A DNA stretch of 64,000 nucleotides. Source: Aurantibrevibacter sp041749595. GTDB taxonomy: Bacteria; Bacteroidota; Bacteroidia; Flavobacteriales; Flavobacteriaceae. The DNA lies in NCBI GenBank assembly GCA_041749595.1, contig JBGTBA010000005.1, forward strand, positions 1 through 64,000, written 5' to 3'. Position numbers and translations under genes: made by a program. The notes under the pieces were generated by a model. It did not search any database. It had not been told where the DNA came from and was given only the letters and a program-made list of their open reading frames with translations. Shown here in pieces: positions 8,400 through 17,780 of the stretch; positions within the stretch are counted from its first letter, which is position 1; each line of letters opens with the position of its first letter.

Positions 8400-10288
8400 A
8401 ATGACTGCTTTTTTAATCTAAAAATAAATGATTCCAATGGGTTTATGACGATATCCATTTTTCCTATACCATTCTGTAAGGACATTTTATTGGTGGTTCC
8501 GTACAGGGCATCCACAACCTCATAAGACCCATCTTCCAATTTCCACTTTCCGATGACTTCCATGGGAACTTGAAGTTGGAAACCATAGGTGTCCTTGGCA
8601 TCAAAATTGGTAATGATGATAAGTTTTTCGTCCATGGACCATCGCACGTATGACAAAACGCGGTGGTTATAATTTTCGGTATGGTTGCGATTGTAATAAT
8701 GGATGTCCTGATACTCGCCCATGAGAGCATTGCTGTTGATGGTGAAATTGAGCAGCCGTTTGTAGAAATCGCGAAGTGCTTTCTCTTGGTCCGAGAGCTG
8801 TCCGCCATCAAATTTTTTATGATTTGCCCAACGTTGGTGGTGCGGCACCCCGATATAATCAAAAATAGAGGTGCGTGATGGGCTTCCAAAACCGGCTTTT
8901 TCCGCTCCCGGTTCCCCTACTTCCTGACCGAAATAGAGCATTACAGGAGCTGTGGATATGGTGGCGGATACCACCATTGCCGGTTTTCCTTTTAGGGCAC
9001 TGCCTGCAAACTCAGGGCTGGCAATGCGCTGCTCATCGTGGTTTTCCAAAAAAAGGAGCAAATGGTGCTCTATGTCTTTTGAGCCCTCTTTTATACTAGG
9101 TATATGGTCTGTCCATCCGTAACCCTTCATAATGTGCTTCAGGGAATCGTACATTTCTACTTTGTCGTACAGATAATCCATTTTTCCCTTGTGGATATAG
9201 TCTCTATACCGGGATGGGTCATACACCTCTGCCAACAAAAAAGCCTCGTTTTTTTTGGTTTTGATATGCGAATTCATATAGCTCCAAAACTCTACCGGCA
9301 CCATTTCGGCCATGTCATAGCGAAAACCATCCACGCCGATTTCCAACCAAAAAAGGGCAATATCCCTGAACTTTGTCCAAGAGCCCGGAACATCCCTGTC
9401 TGACCAAAACCGGAAATGTTCGGTATAATCCTTATCTCCATAATTTGAGGGAAGCCCATCAAAATCCATACTGCCATCGGGACGAACGCCATAATTTATC
9501 TTGACCGTTTCGTACCAATCATTAAAATCGGGCCGGGCCAATCGGGAACCGTTCCCGGTCCATTTTGCCGGGCTCTCGGTAAATTTGCCATCGGCCATCA
9601 TATGTGCCTCACCCCCCAAAGGCCGGTAGCCATGCTGCCATTGGGGTACCCGGAAGTCTTCCCCCGGAATATAATAAAAATCGTTTCCCCTAACATAGGC
9701 CACGGAAGTATCATCATCCTTACCAAATGGCTCTATCCCATTTGGAGAGGTTTTGCCTTCATAATTACGGGCCACATGGTTGGGAACTATGTCTGTCAAC
9801 ACTTTTAGGCCCACTTTATGGGTGCGTTCTACCAATGCCTTAAATTCCTGTAATCGTTCGGCGGGGTTGTCGGCAAGATCCGGATTTACGGAATAATAGT
9901 CCTTGACCGCATAGGGAGATCCTGCCCTGCCCTTCACCACATCCGGGTCGTCCTTGGAAATGCCGTACAAGGTATAGTCGGTTATGACGTCATGGTGCGG
10001 CACTCCCGTGTACCAAATATGGGTAATGCCCAAGGCTTTGATCTCTTCCAAGGCCTTGTCCGTAAAATCACTGAATTTTCCAACGCCATTCTCTTCTAGG
10101 GTTCCCCAAGGTTTGTTGGTTGTATTTGTATTCCCAAAAAGGCGCGTGAACACTTGATAAACTACTTTCTTCTTTTGTTTTTGGCCCATATCTTCCATTT
10201 CCTGCCCCACTTCCTTTTTCTGCACCCCGCAACTTAAAAGCAACGTACAGCCAAGCATCGGGAAAAGGGCGGTCATTTTTACCTTCAT
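8396..10288 (-). CDS. GH13 alpha-amylase-family lipoprotein
   Basis: A 630-residue glycoside hydrolase of the alpha-amylase clan. The signal peptide ends at Cys20 (LLSC), so it is a periplasmic or surface lipoprotein. Conserved regions are TDIVPNHVARN (region I), GVDGFRYDMAE with the nucleophile Asp near residue 325, FLLAEVYDP with the acid/base Glu near 352, and LENHDEQR with the transition-state Asp near 417. It probably cuts alpha-1,4-glucans or oligosaccharides to products used by the GH65 phosphorylase encoded one base upstream. The stop overlaps the next gene by four bases. The exact specificity cannot be read from sequence. Confidence 0.92.
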   Translation of the reverse strand: MKVKMTALFPMLGCTLLLSCGVQKKEVGQEMEDMGQKQKKKVVYQVFTRLFGNTNTTNKPWGTLEENGVGKFSDFTDKALEEIKALGITHIWYTGVPHHDVITDYTLYGISKDDPDVVKGRAGSPYAVKDYYSVNPDLADNPAERLQEFKALVERTHKVGLKVLTDIVPNHVARNYEGKTSPNGIEPFGKDDDTSVAYVRGNDFYYIPGEDFRVPQWQHGYRPLGGEAHMMADGKFTESPAKWTGNGSRLARPDFNDWYETVKINYGVRPDGSMDFDGLPSNYGDKDYTEHFRFWSDRDVPGSWTKFRDIALFWLEIGVDGFRYDMAEMVPVEFWSYMNSHIKTKKNEAFLLAEVYDPSRYRDYIHKGKMDYLYDKVEMYDSLKHIMKGYGWTDHIPSIKEGSKDIEHHLLLFLENHDEQRIASPEFAGSALKGKPAMVVSATISTAPVMLYFGQEVGEPGAEKAGFGSPSRTSIFDYIGVPHHQRWANHKKFDGGQLSDQEKALRDFYKRLLNFTINSNALMGEYQDIHYYNRNHTENYNHRVLSYVRWSMDEKLIIITNFDAKDTYGFQLQVPMEVIGKWKLEDGSYEVVDALYGTTNKMSLQNGIGKMDIVINPLESFIFRLKKQSL

Positions 10289-10289
10289 C

Positions 10290-12599
10290 TCAAACGATAT
10301 GTGTTTCCCCCGGCTTCAATTCGACCCGATTTCCATTGACCCGTATTGACATCCCGCTTGTTCCATCAAATGCGAAACTTGTTTCCTTGGCCGTAACCCG
10401 AACTTTTAAAATGCGGTTTCTAAAATTTACTTTAAAGGAATACGCTTCCCACTGGTTTGGGATTCTGGGAACAAAGGACAATTTGTCATCGGCGATCCGC
10501 ATGCCCCCGAAACCCTCAACGATACTCATCCAGGTTCCCGCCATGGAGGTAATGTGCAAGCCTTCCTTCACTTCCTTGTTATAGTCATCCAGATCCAAAC
10601 GGGAAGTCCTCAGGTAAAACGTATAGGCCTGTTCCATCCTGTCCAGCTTGGCTGCCTGAATACTGTGCACACAAGGGGAAAGGGAAGATTCGTGCACCGT
10701 AAAAGGTTCGTAAAAATCAAAATGCCGTTCCAACTCCTCGGTGGTGAAATGGTCTTCAAAGAGGTAAAATCCCTGTAAGGTATCTGCCTGTTTTATATAA
10801 GGAGAGCGAAGTATCCTGTCCCAGCTCCATTTTTGATTGATGGGGCGTTCTTTCTTATCCAATTTCGCCACGGTTATAAGTTCCTTGTCCAAAAATCCAT
10901 CCTGTTGTAAAAAAACGCCCCTTTCTTCAGAATAGGGAAAATACATATTCTTGGCCACTTTTTTCCAATGCGAAGTTTCCGTCTCGGTCAACTTGGTTTT
11001 CCCAATGATCCTACCGAAATCCTCCCGGTAACCATCTTTTACCTTTTCCAATTGTTCCAGGGCATAATTAATGCACCATTTTGCCAGGTAATTTGTGTAC
11101 CAATTGTTGTTCACATTATTCTCATACTCGTTTGGCCCTGTGACCCCCAGTATTACATATTTTTTCTTACGGTCTGAAAAAGTAGCCCTTTGGGACCAAA
11201 AGCGGGCAATTCCGATAAGTACTTCCAGTCCCATATCAGGAATATAGGAGTAGTCGCCCGTAAATCTATAGTAATTGTATATGGCAAAGGCAATTGCCCC
11301 GTTCCTGTGGATTTCTTCAAAGGTAATCTCCCATTCGTTATGGCATTCCTCCCCGTTCATGGTAACCATGGGATATAGTGCCGCACCGTTGGTGAACCCC
11401 AGTTTTTTGGCATTTTCAACGGCCTTTTCCAAATGGTCGTACCGGTATTTCAAGAGATTTCTTGCTACCTGATGGTCCTTTGTGGCCATATAAAAAGGAA
11501 TGCAATACGCCTCGGTGTCCCAATACGTGCTTCCCCCGTATTTTTCCCCGGTAAATCCTTTGGGGCCAATATTCAACCTGGAATCCTTCCCAAGATAGGT
11601 TTGGTTCAAATGGAAGATATTGAACCGTATTCCCTGTTGCGCCTTTACATCCCCCTCTATGGTGATGTCGCTCATTTCCCATATTTTGTTCCATGCATCC
11701 TTTTGTTTTTCCAGCAACCCGTAAAAACCTATGGAAGTGGCTTTCCCCAACACTTTTTTAGCGGCATTGGCAAGCTCTGAAGCCTTATGGTTCCTGGAAA
11801 CCGTATAGCCTCCGAATTTATAAAGGGTGGCCGTTTCCCCTTCCTTAACTTCCGTGGCATATTCCAGTCCAACCCGCATCCCGGCCACATTTGCGACCGC
11901 TTTTTTGGTTACTGATTTGCCTTCATGGACAAGATGGGCCTGCATAAATGTACAGGTGCCAAAATGGGTCTTCATGGTATGTGCCTCTATAAATGCTTGG
12001 TTTTCTTCTGAGAATACGTTGGTGGTATTCCAAAACTTATCGTCCCAATTGCTGTCCTCGTTGGTTATACCACTGTCCAAATAGGGATTGAAGATAATGC
12101 TCAACACGCCGCTCAAGGATTTTACCTCATATTTAATGGCACCCACTTCGTCCAGGTCCAAACTTAAAAATCGGGTTACGTTTACTTGAATTTGGTCTAT
12201 GCCATTGGGCAATGTTGCCACAAACGATCTGCGGTACCAACCTTCTTTCATGTTAAGTTCCCTTCGGAAATCGGCGACCTTTGCACACGAGTTGAGGTCC
12301 AAGGGCTCGTTATTTACAACTACATCTATCCCTATCCAATTCGGGGCGTTCAGTACTTTGGCAAAATATTCGGGGTATCCGTTCTTCCACCAACCCACAC
12401 GGGTTTTATCGGGATAATAGACCCCCCCTATATAGCTTCCCTGAAAAGTGGGCCCCGAGTAGCTCTCTTCAAAATTGGCGCGTTGGCCCATGGCCCCGTT
12501 CCCAATGCTGAACAAACTTTCGGAAGATTTTACCTGCTCCCTATCAAAACCCTCCTCTATGATGGACCATTCGTCCGGTTTTATATAATCTTGGTTCAT
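10290..12599 (-). CDS. GH65 disaccharide phosphorylase (maltose phosphorylase-like)
   Basis: A 769-residue cytoplasmic enzyme of family GH65, which phosphorolyses alpha-glucosides such as maltose, trehalose or kojibiose with inversion to give beta-glucose-1-phosphate. The catalytic loop reads TGPNEYENNVNNNWYTNYLA, placing the general acid Glu near residue 488, the position expected for maltose phosphorylases. Length and the N-terminal segment (EWSIIEEGFDREQVKSSESLFSIGNGAMGQRANFEE) also fit. The next upstream gene, with no gap, encodes beta-phosphoglucomutase, which consumes the product. Maltose is the most likely substrate given the adjacent amylase, but other disaccharides are possible. Confidence 0.93.
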   Translation of the reverse strand: MNQDYIKPDEWSIIEEGFDREQVKSSESLFSIGNGAMGQRANFEESYSGPTFQGSYIGGVYYPDKTRVGWWKNGYPEYFAKVLNAPNWIGIDVVVNNEPLDLNSCAKVADFRRELNMKEGWYRRSFVATLPNGIDQIQVNVTRFLSLDLDEVGAIKYEVKSLSGVLSIIFNPYLDSGITNEDSNWDDKFWNTTNVFSEENQAFIEAHTMKTHFGTCTFMQAHLVHEGKSVTKKAVANVAGMRVGLEYATEVKEGETATLYKFGGYTVSRNHKASELANAAKKVLGKATSIGFYGLLEKQKDAWNKIWEMSDITIEGDVKAQQGIRFNIFHLNQTYLGKDSRLNIGPKGFTGEKYGGSTYWDTEAYCIPFYMATKDHQVARNLLKYRYDHLEKAVENAKKLGFTNGAALYPMVTMNGEECHNEWEITFEEIHRNGAIAFAIYNYYRFTGDYSYIPDMGLEVLIGIARFWSQRATFSDRKKKYVILGVTGPNEYENNVNNNWYTNYLAKWCINYALEQLEKVKDGYREDFGRIIGKTKLTETETSHWKKVAKNMYFPYSEERGVFLQQDGFLDKELITVAKLDKKERPINQKWSWDRILRSPYIKQADTLQGFYLFEDHFTTEELERHFDFYEPFTVHESSLSPCVHSIQAAKLDRMEQAYTFYLRTSRLDLDDYNKEVKEGLHITSMAGTWMSIVEGFGGMRIADDKLSFVPRIPNQWEAYSFKVNFRNRILKVRVTAKETSFAFDGTSGMSIRVNGNRVELKPGETHIV

Positions 12600-13256
12600 T
12601 TACGTATGGATTAGTTCTTTTAAAAATTCTACATCTATTTCCTTGAAATTGTTGAAGTTGTATTTTGCTTCCAAAAGCACGTCCGGCTCACCTATGCCTA
12701 TGCTTATCATTCCTGCAACGTTCGCCGCCTCAATGCCTGCCAGGGCATCTTCGAACACCACACAGTTTTCAGGGGAAACGCCCAATTGTGCCGCGGCCAT
12801 TAAAAAAACCTCCGGATCGGGCTTTGCCTTGGTCACCTGATTTCCATCGACAATAGTGTCAAAATAACGCAATAGATTTACCTTTTCCAAAATAGGACGC
12901 GCATTTTTGCTGGCAGAGCCCAAGGCCATGGGAATATTTTGCTTTTTTAAAAAGTTCAGGACTTTTGGCACATCTGGCAGGATTTCCGATTCGTCCATCC
13001 CGTTAATATACCCCAAATAGTCCTCGTTTTTTTCGAACAACCATGCATCTATCTGTACTTGGGTGGCAGTTCTTCCGCCCATTTCAAGCAACAGTTCCAA
13101 ACATTTTTTCCTGCTCACTCCTTTAAACAATTCATTATCGGTCTGCGTAAATTCAATCCCAAGCTCGTCCGCCAATTTTTTCCAGGCCAAGTAGTGGTAT
13201 TTTGCGGTATCGACTATGACCCCGTCCAGATCAAATATAAATCCAATTTTTTTCAT
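12600..13256 (-). CDS. pgmB: Beta-phosphoglucomutase
   Basis: A 218-residue HAD-superfamily enzyme converting beta-glucose-1-phosphate to glucose-6-phosphate. The motif FDLDGVIVDTAKYHYLAWKKLADELG has the nucleophile Asp and the cap-domain start typical of beta-PGM. GSASKNARPILEK is motif II, KPDPEVFLMAAAQLG motif III, and VVFEDALAGIEAANVAGM motif IV. The gene follows the lacI-type gene by 18 nt and abuts the GH65 gene with no gap, which supports the function through pathway logic: phosphorolysis in the cytoplasm, then entry into glycolysis. Confidence 0.95.
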   Translation of the reverse strand: MKKIGFIFDLDGVIVDTAKYHYLAWKKLADELGIEFTQTDNELFKGVSRKKCLELLLEMGGRTATQVQIDAWLFEKNEDYLGYINGMDESEILPDVPKVLNFLKKQNIPMALGSASKNARPILEKVNLLRYFDTIVDGNQVTKAKPDPEVFLMAAAQLGVSPENCVVFEDALAGIEAANVAGMISIGIGEPDVLLEAKYNFNNFKEIDVEFLKELIHT

Positions 13257-13274
13257 TAAACTAGGTGCTGTGAA

Positions 13275-14294
13275 TTAATTAATGGTCGATTCCCTTTCGA
13301 TCAGGGTCGCTTTTACTATTTCTGTAACAAACCGTTCCCCATCATTTTCGCCTTCTACTTTTTCTATGAGCATCCGGGCCGCGATCTCCCCCATTTTTTC
13401 CCCATGTTGGGCAATAGCGGTAAGGCTTGGGCTGGCGTATTTGGACAAAATACCATCTGTAAACCCTATAAATGAAACGTCATGGGGCACGTTCAGTCCC
13501 TTTTTCTGAACCAGCCGCATACTGTGCATGGCAAAAATCTCATTGACGCATAGGGCGGCATCGATTTCCCTATTGTCGAAAAAACGGGATATGGCCGTTT
13601 CATCGATGTCCCTATAGGGCAGTTTCAGGATGAGGTTTTCATTTACTTCCATTTGATGCTCTTTAAGTGCGCGCCGGTAACCCTCTTTCCTGGCCTTGCT
13701 GACGCTGAAAAAATCTTCCGTGGTCACAAGTGCTATTCCTTTTCTGCCGCTGCCGATCAATTTTTTTACCGCCAAGTAGGCCGCTTCCTCATCATTGATT
13801 ACCACTTTGTCACATGCTATCTCATCCGTTACCCGATCAAAAAGCACCAAAGGAATGCCTTGGTCCGTAACCTCCTTTAGATGGGCGTAATCCTTTTTTA
13901 ACTGTGTTTCCGCGGAAAGCGCCATAATAAAGCCGTCTATGCTGCCATTGGCCAATAACTCCATGTTGATAACCTCCTTGTCGAATGATTCATCGGATAC
14001 GCAAACGATAACATTATAGCCTTTTTCATTGGCATATTTTTCTATACCCCTAAAAACGGTGGTGAAAAAATGGTGCACTATATCCGGGATTATGACCCCA
14101 ATGTTCTTTGTGCGCTTGTTCTTTAGGCTTATGGCAATATTATTTGGCTTGTAATTAAGGAGTTTGGCAAAGGCCTGTATTTTTTCTTTCGTGTCCTGGC
14201 TTATTTCCTCACTGTTCTTTAACGCCTTGGACACCGTGGAAATGGAAACCTCCAGTTCACGTGCAAGATGCTTTAGGGTTATCTTTTGTTTCAA
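13275..14294 (-). CDS. LacI-family transcriptional regulator
   Basis: A 339-residue regulator with an N-terminal helix-turn-helix and hinge (ITLKHLARELEVSISTVSKAL, then LNYKPNNIAISLK) and a periplasmic-binding-protein-like effector domain (NIGVIIPDIVHHFFTTVFRGIE). The start is a TTG at 14294; an in-frame TAA lies 15 nt upstream and there is no ATG between, while the HTH needs this start. It heads the minus-strand operon of pgmB, GH65 and GH13 genes and is divergent from susC. A LacI-type palindrome sits in the shared upstream region at 14561-14580, so it likely controls susCD, perhaps together with its own operon, in response to a sugar or sugar phosphate. Confidence 0.93.
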   Translation of the reverse strand: MKQKITLKHLARELEVSISTVSKALKNSEEISQDTKEKIQAFAKLLNYKPNNIAISLKNKRTKNIGVIIPDIVHHFFTTVFRGIEKYANEKGYNVIVCVSDESFDKEVINMELLANGSIDGFIMALSAETQLKKDYAHLKEVTDQGIPLVLFDRVTDEIACDKVVINDEEAAYLAVKKLIGSGRKGIALVTTEDFFSVSKARKEGYRRALKEHQMEVNENLILKLPYRDIDETAISRFFDNREIDAALCVNEIFAMHSMRLVQKKGLNVPHDVSFIGFTDGILSKYASPSLTAIAQHGEKMGEIAARMLIEKVEGENDGERFVTEIVKATLIERESTIN

Positions 14295-14471
14295 GACTTT
14301 AAAAAGTTAATTACTTGGGCGTGAAATTAAAGCATTAAAAAAAGCAAAAGCCATAAAAACGTAATTTTTTAACAACAAATTCCCGCCTATCCATCTTTGT
14401 CTCAAATCTTTTTATGTAAAGCTTCTTTGCAGATGGTAGAATAAAAAATGTTATATTTAACGAAAAATTAT

Positions 14472-14479
14472 TACTTTTG
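14472..14479 (+). promoter_or_regulatory. Candidate -7 box for susC-susD
   Basis: TACTTTTG fits TAnnTTTG. No full TTG was found 20 nt upstream, only a TG near 14449. If used, transcription would start near 14486, leaving a long leader that contains the operator palindrome about 75 nt downstream of the start point. Confidence 0.4.
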
Positions 14480-14560
14480 CATTATCATTAACTCCGTTTT
14501 AAGGATTGCATAATTTTAAACACTTGGCATTATGGGTCTCTTAGTTATTGAAAGTTATTA

Positions 14561-14580
14561 ACACGAAACCGTTTTCGTGT
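14561..14580. promoter_or_regulatory. LacI-type operator palindrome
   Basis: The 20-bp site ACACGAAACCGTTTTCGTGT is symmetric in 18 of 20 positions about a central CpG, the form typical of LacI-family operators. It lies 92 nt before the susC start and 266 nt from the divergent lacI-type gene, the obvious candidate binder. Confidence 0.7.
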
Positions 14581-14672
14581 CCGCCCAAAACAGGCTAACT
14601 ATGATTTTAACATTTTTTTTATATAAGTTTAACCCTTGAATTAAAATTAACTCAACTTAAAATTAACAATTT

Positions 14673-17600
14673 ATGAAGATTACGCTACTAAAAAGTTTCT
14701 TGCTGTCCGGCGCATTTTTATGCTTTGGGCTGGCAAAAGCACAGGAAGTATCCGGTACGGTTTCTGATGCGTCTGGCCCCTTGCCCGGAGCCAGCATTGT
14801 CGTAAAGGGAACCACCAATGGTACCCAAACGGATTTTGATGGCAACTATGCACTCAGCAACGTACCCAACAACGCCACATTGGTTATCTCCTACGTGGGC
14901 TACAAAACAAGTGAATTGGCCGTAAATGGAAGAAGTACCATTAATGTTACTTTGGAAGAGGATGCCCAAGCCTTGGATGAGGTAGTTATTATTGGGTATG
15001 GCTCCACAACCAAAAAAGATGCCACAGGGGCAGTTGACGTTGTTTCCGTCGAAGATTTTAACGGAGGGGTAATTTCCTCTCCAGAACAGTTGATCCAGGG
15101 TAAGACCGCAGGGGTACAAATTACCCAATCCAGTGGTGAGCCCGGTGCCGGTGTCAGTATCAGGATCAGGGGAACTTCTTCCGTTCGATCCAACAACAAC
15201 CCATTGTTCGTGGTAGATGGTGTTCCCTTATCCGGTGGAGATACCTCGTCTCGAGCAGAAACCCCAGGATTAGGTTCTGCGGCACCAAGTAATCCTTTAA
15301 CTTTTTTAAACCCAAACGACATTGCCAGTATAAGTATTCTTAAAGATGCTTCCGCTACTGCTATCTACGGTTCCAGGGGTGCAAATGGTGTGGTTTTGAT
15401 TACCACCAAAGACGGTAAAGGATCTCAAGGAGGTAAGTTAGAATTTTCGTCTACGCTAAGTATAGCCGAAGTGGCTAATGATTATGATCTTTTAAATAGG
15501 GATCGGTTTTTAGCCGGTGTTGCCCAATTTGGTGGCAATGTAGCCGCTCAGGATTTTGGGGGCAACACGGATTGGCAAGATGTTATTACCCGTTCAGTGG
15601 CTTCCCAAGACCAAAACCTATCCTACTCCAACAGTTATAATGGTGGCTTTTTTAGAGCGTCCTTTAACTACGGCAAGCAGTTCGGTGTTGTTGAAAATTC
15701 CGATTTGGAACGTATTACGGGTAGGATCAACTGGACCCAAAGATTTTTTGATGACAAATTAACCCTAAATGCGCAAACCACCATTTCCAGAATCAACAGA
15801 AACGGAACGGCCATTTCAGATAACGCAGGTTTTCAAGGAGATTTATTGGGTTCCGCTTATAAAGCCAATCCCACATGGCCAAATGATCCCAACTTTCGTC
15901 CCCCGGGAGGTACCAACCTAAACCCCAGACAGTTACTGGATTTCGTAAAAAACCAAACTCAAGTAGATCGGGCTTTATTGAACTTCTCCGCAGATTATAA
16001 GTTTACGGATGAATTAAGTGCCAAAGTGAACCTTGGTTTTGATACCACCGACTCAGACAATGAAACTGTATTGGGATCTAACATTGATAACTTAGGTGCG
16101 GTCTCTGGTAACGGACGAGGCACCTTCGGCCAACGTGATCTCGATAACAGCACCTTAGAGGTTACAGTGAACTATGAAAAGCAGTTTGGCAATTCCAAGT
16201 TCTCTGCCTTGGTAGGATACGCATACCAAGAATTCGAGTCAAGGGGTATCGATGGTGCTGCATGGGGCTTTAATAGCACCGACTTAAACCAAATGGTCAA
16301 TGATATGCTCTCTACCCAATCGACCCTTAATAAGGTTGTTCAAGGTCAGTTCCAAAATTACGGTTTTGACCGGGATGGCCTTTTTATTTCCAGATTGTTC
16401 CCAGATCCCGAGGTAGAAAATATAACTGCTCCAACGGGTACAAAAGTCGGTGCCTTAGGGGTAAATACCTTTGATAATACAACGGAACTCCAATCGTTCT
16501 TTGGAAGGGTAAATTATTCCATTGCCGATAAATATTTGTTTACCGGAACCTTACGGGTGGATGGTTCCTCCAATTTTGGTAGTGATAACCAATACGGTTA
16601 TTTCCCGTCCGCTGCCTTTGCATGGCAACTCGCCGAGGAAGATTTTATCCCCGAGGCATTTTCCACCTTAAAATTGAGGTTGGGCTTTGGGATTACCGGT
16701 AACCAAGAAGGGGTAGGGTTTGGCAATTTTGTGCGTAGGGAGCGCTTTGGGGGTGTTGGACCAGATGATGGGGGTAACATTAATCCACCCGGTTTAGCAA
16801 ACGTAGCGTTTGCCAACCCCGACTTAAAGTGGGAAGAAACTACCCAGTATAACGTAGGGATCGATTTTGGTCTTGGTAACGATCGTTTTAAGGGAACTGT
16901 TGATGTTTACTACAAAGACACCCAAGACTTTTTATTGCAAAATCAAGCGGCACAACCTTCGCCACAGCCTTTCTTCTTTACCAACGTGGATGCCAACATC
17001 ATTAACAAGGGTGTAGAAGTAGGATTGGATTATGATGTGATTCAAAATCAAGATTTTAGGTGGACATTTGGTGTAAATGCAGCCTACAACGAAAACGAGG
17101 TGAAGAATTTTGACGGATTTATTCCTTTTGGGCAAATCTTTGGCCAAGGACTTACCGGGGCCTTTGCGCAATTGCTTGCCGAAGGGCAACCATTATTCTC
17201 TTACTTCCTACGGGAATTTGGCGGATTTGACGAAAATGGACTACAAATCGGGGATGAACAAAAATTTGTGGGCAAAAGTGCCTTACCAGACTGGAACATA
17301 GGCATCAATACCAGTTTTAACTATAAAAACTGGGATGCCTCCTTGGCTATGGCAGGGCAAATAGGCCATTATGTATACAACAATACAGAAAATGCGCTCT
17401 TTACAGCAGGAGCCATAGCTAACGGCCAAAATGTAACCCAGAATGTACTCACTTCCGGAGAATCGGGTATCAATGCCCCGGATGTGTCCACCCGTTTCTT
17501 GGAAAAGGGCGATTTTTTACGCCTTCAGAACGCAACCATTGGGTATAATGCGCATCTAAGTGGTGATGGGTTGTTCAAAACCTTACGGCTTTATGTTACA

Positions 17601-17771
17601 GGTCAAAACCTGTTTGTCATCACCGGCTACAGCGGTCTTGACCCAGAAGTAAATACAAGCAACACACCCGGTGGTGGTGGTGATTTGGGACAGATCCCAT
17701 CCGCAGGCATTGAATATACAGCCTTTCCAAGACCACGAACCTATACTTTTGGATTAAATGTAACCTTTTAA
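14673..17771 (+). CDS. SusC/RagA-family TonB-dependent outer-membrane transporter
   Basis: A 1032-residue SusC-type transporter. It has a signal peptide ending LAKAQ and a carboxypeptidase-regulatory-like domain (about 25-105: VSGTVSDASGPLPGASIVVKGT, TDFDGNYALSNVP). Then come a TonB-box-like DEVVIIGYG, the plug (about 120-240: LIQGKTAGVQI, IRIRGTSSVRSNNNPLFVVDG, ILKDASATAIYGSRGANGVVLITTK) and a long beta-barrel ending with an aromatic residue (YTFGLNVTF). It works with the SusD-like lipoprotein encoded 9 nt downstream to import oligosaccharides. The divergent GH65/GH13/PGM operon suggests an alpha-glucan or disaccharide, by inference. Confidence 0.96.
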   Translation: MKITLLKSFLLSGAFLCFGLAKAQEVSGTVSDASGPLPGASIVVKGTTNGTQTDFDGNYALSNVPNNATLVISYVGYKTSELAVNGRSTINVTLEEDAQALDEVVIIGYGSTTKKDATGAVDVVSVEDFNGGVISSPEQLIQGKTAGVQITQSSGEPGAGVSIRIRGTSSVRSNNNPLFVVDGVPLSGGDTSSRAETPGLGSAAPSNPLTFLNPNDIASISILKDASATAIYGSRGANGVVLITTKDGKGSQGGKLEFSSTLSIAEVANDYDLLNRDRFLAGVAQFGGNVAAQDFGGNTDWQDVITRSVASQDQNLSYSNSYNGGFFRASFNYGKQFGVVENSDLERITGRINWTQRFFDDKLTLNAQTTISRINRNGTAISDNAGFQGDLLGSAYKANPTWPNDPNFRPPGGTNLNPRQLLDFVKNQTQVDRALLNFSADYKFTDELSAKVNLGFDTTDSDNETVLGSNIDNLGAVSGNGRGTFGQRDLDNSTLEVTVNYEKQFGNSKFSALVGYAYQEFESRGIDGAAWGFNSTDLNQMVNDMLSTQSTLNKVVQGQFQNYGFDRDGLFISRLFPDPEVENITAPTGTKVGALGVNTFDNTTELQSFFGRVNYSIADKYLFTGTLRVDGSSNFGSDNQYGYFPSAAFAWQLAEEDFIPEAFSTLKLRLGFGITGNQEGVGFGNFVRRERFGGVGPDDGGNINPPGLANVAFANPDLKWEETTQYNVGIDFGLGNDRFKGTVDVYYKDTQDFLLQNQAAQPSPQPFFFTNVDANIINKGVEVGLDYDVIQNQDFRWTFGVNAAYNENEVKNFDGFIPFGQIFGQGLTGAFAQLLAEGQPLFSYFLREFGGFDENGLQIGDEQKFVGKSALPDWNIGINTSFNYKNWDASLAMAGQIGHYVYNNTENALFTAGAIANGQNVTQNVLTSGESGINAPDVSTRFLEKGDFLRLQNATIGYNAHLSGDGLFKTLRLYVTGQNLFVITGYSGLDPEVNTSNTPGGGGDLGQIPSAGIEYTAFPRPRTYTFGLNVTF

Positions 17772-17780
17772 AAAAAAACT

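Larger units (their letters stand above)
14295..14672. promoter_or_regulatory. Divergent regulatory region between lacI-type gene and susC
   Basis: This 378-base A+T-rich spacer has no gene. It contains a candidate susC -7 box (14472-14479) and a LacI-type palindrome (14561-14580), both given separately. No good TAnnTTTG box was found on the minus strand for the lacI-type gene. Confidence 0.6.
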
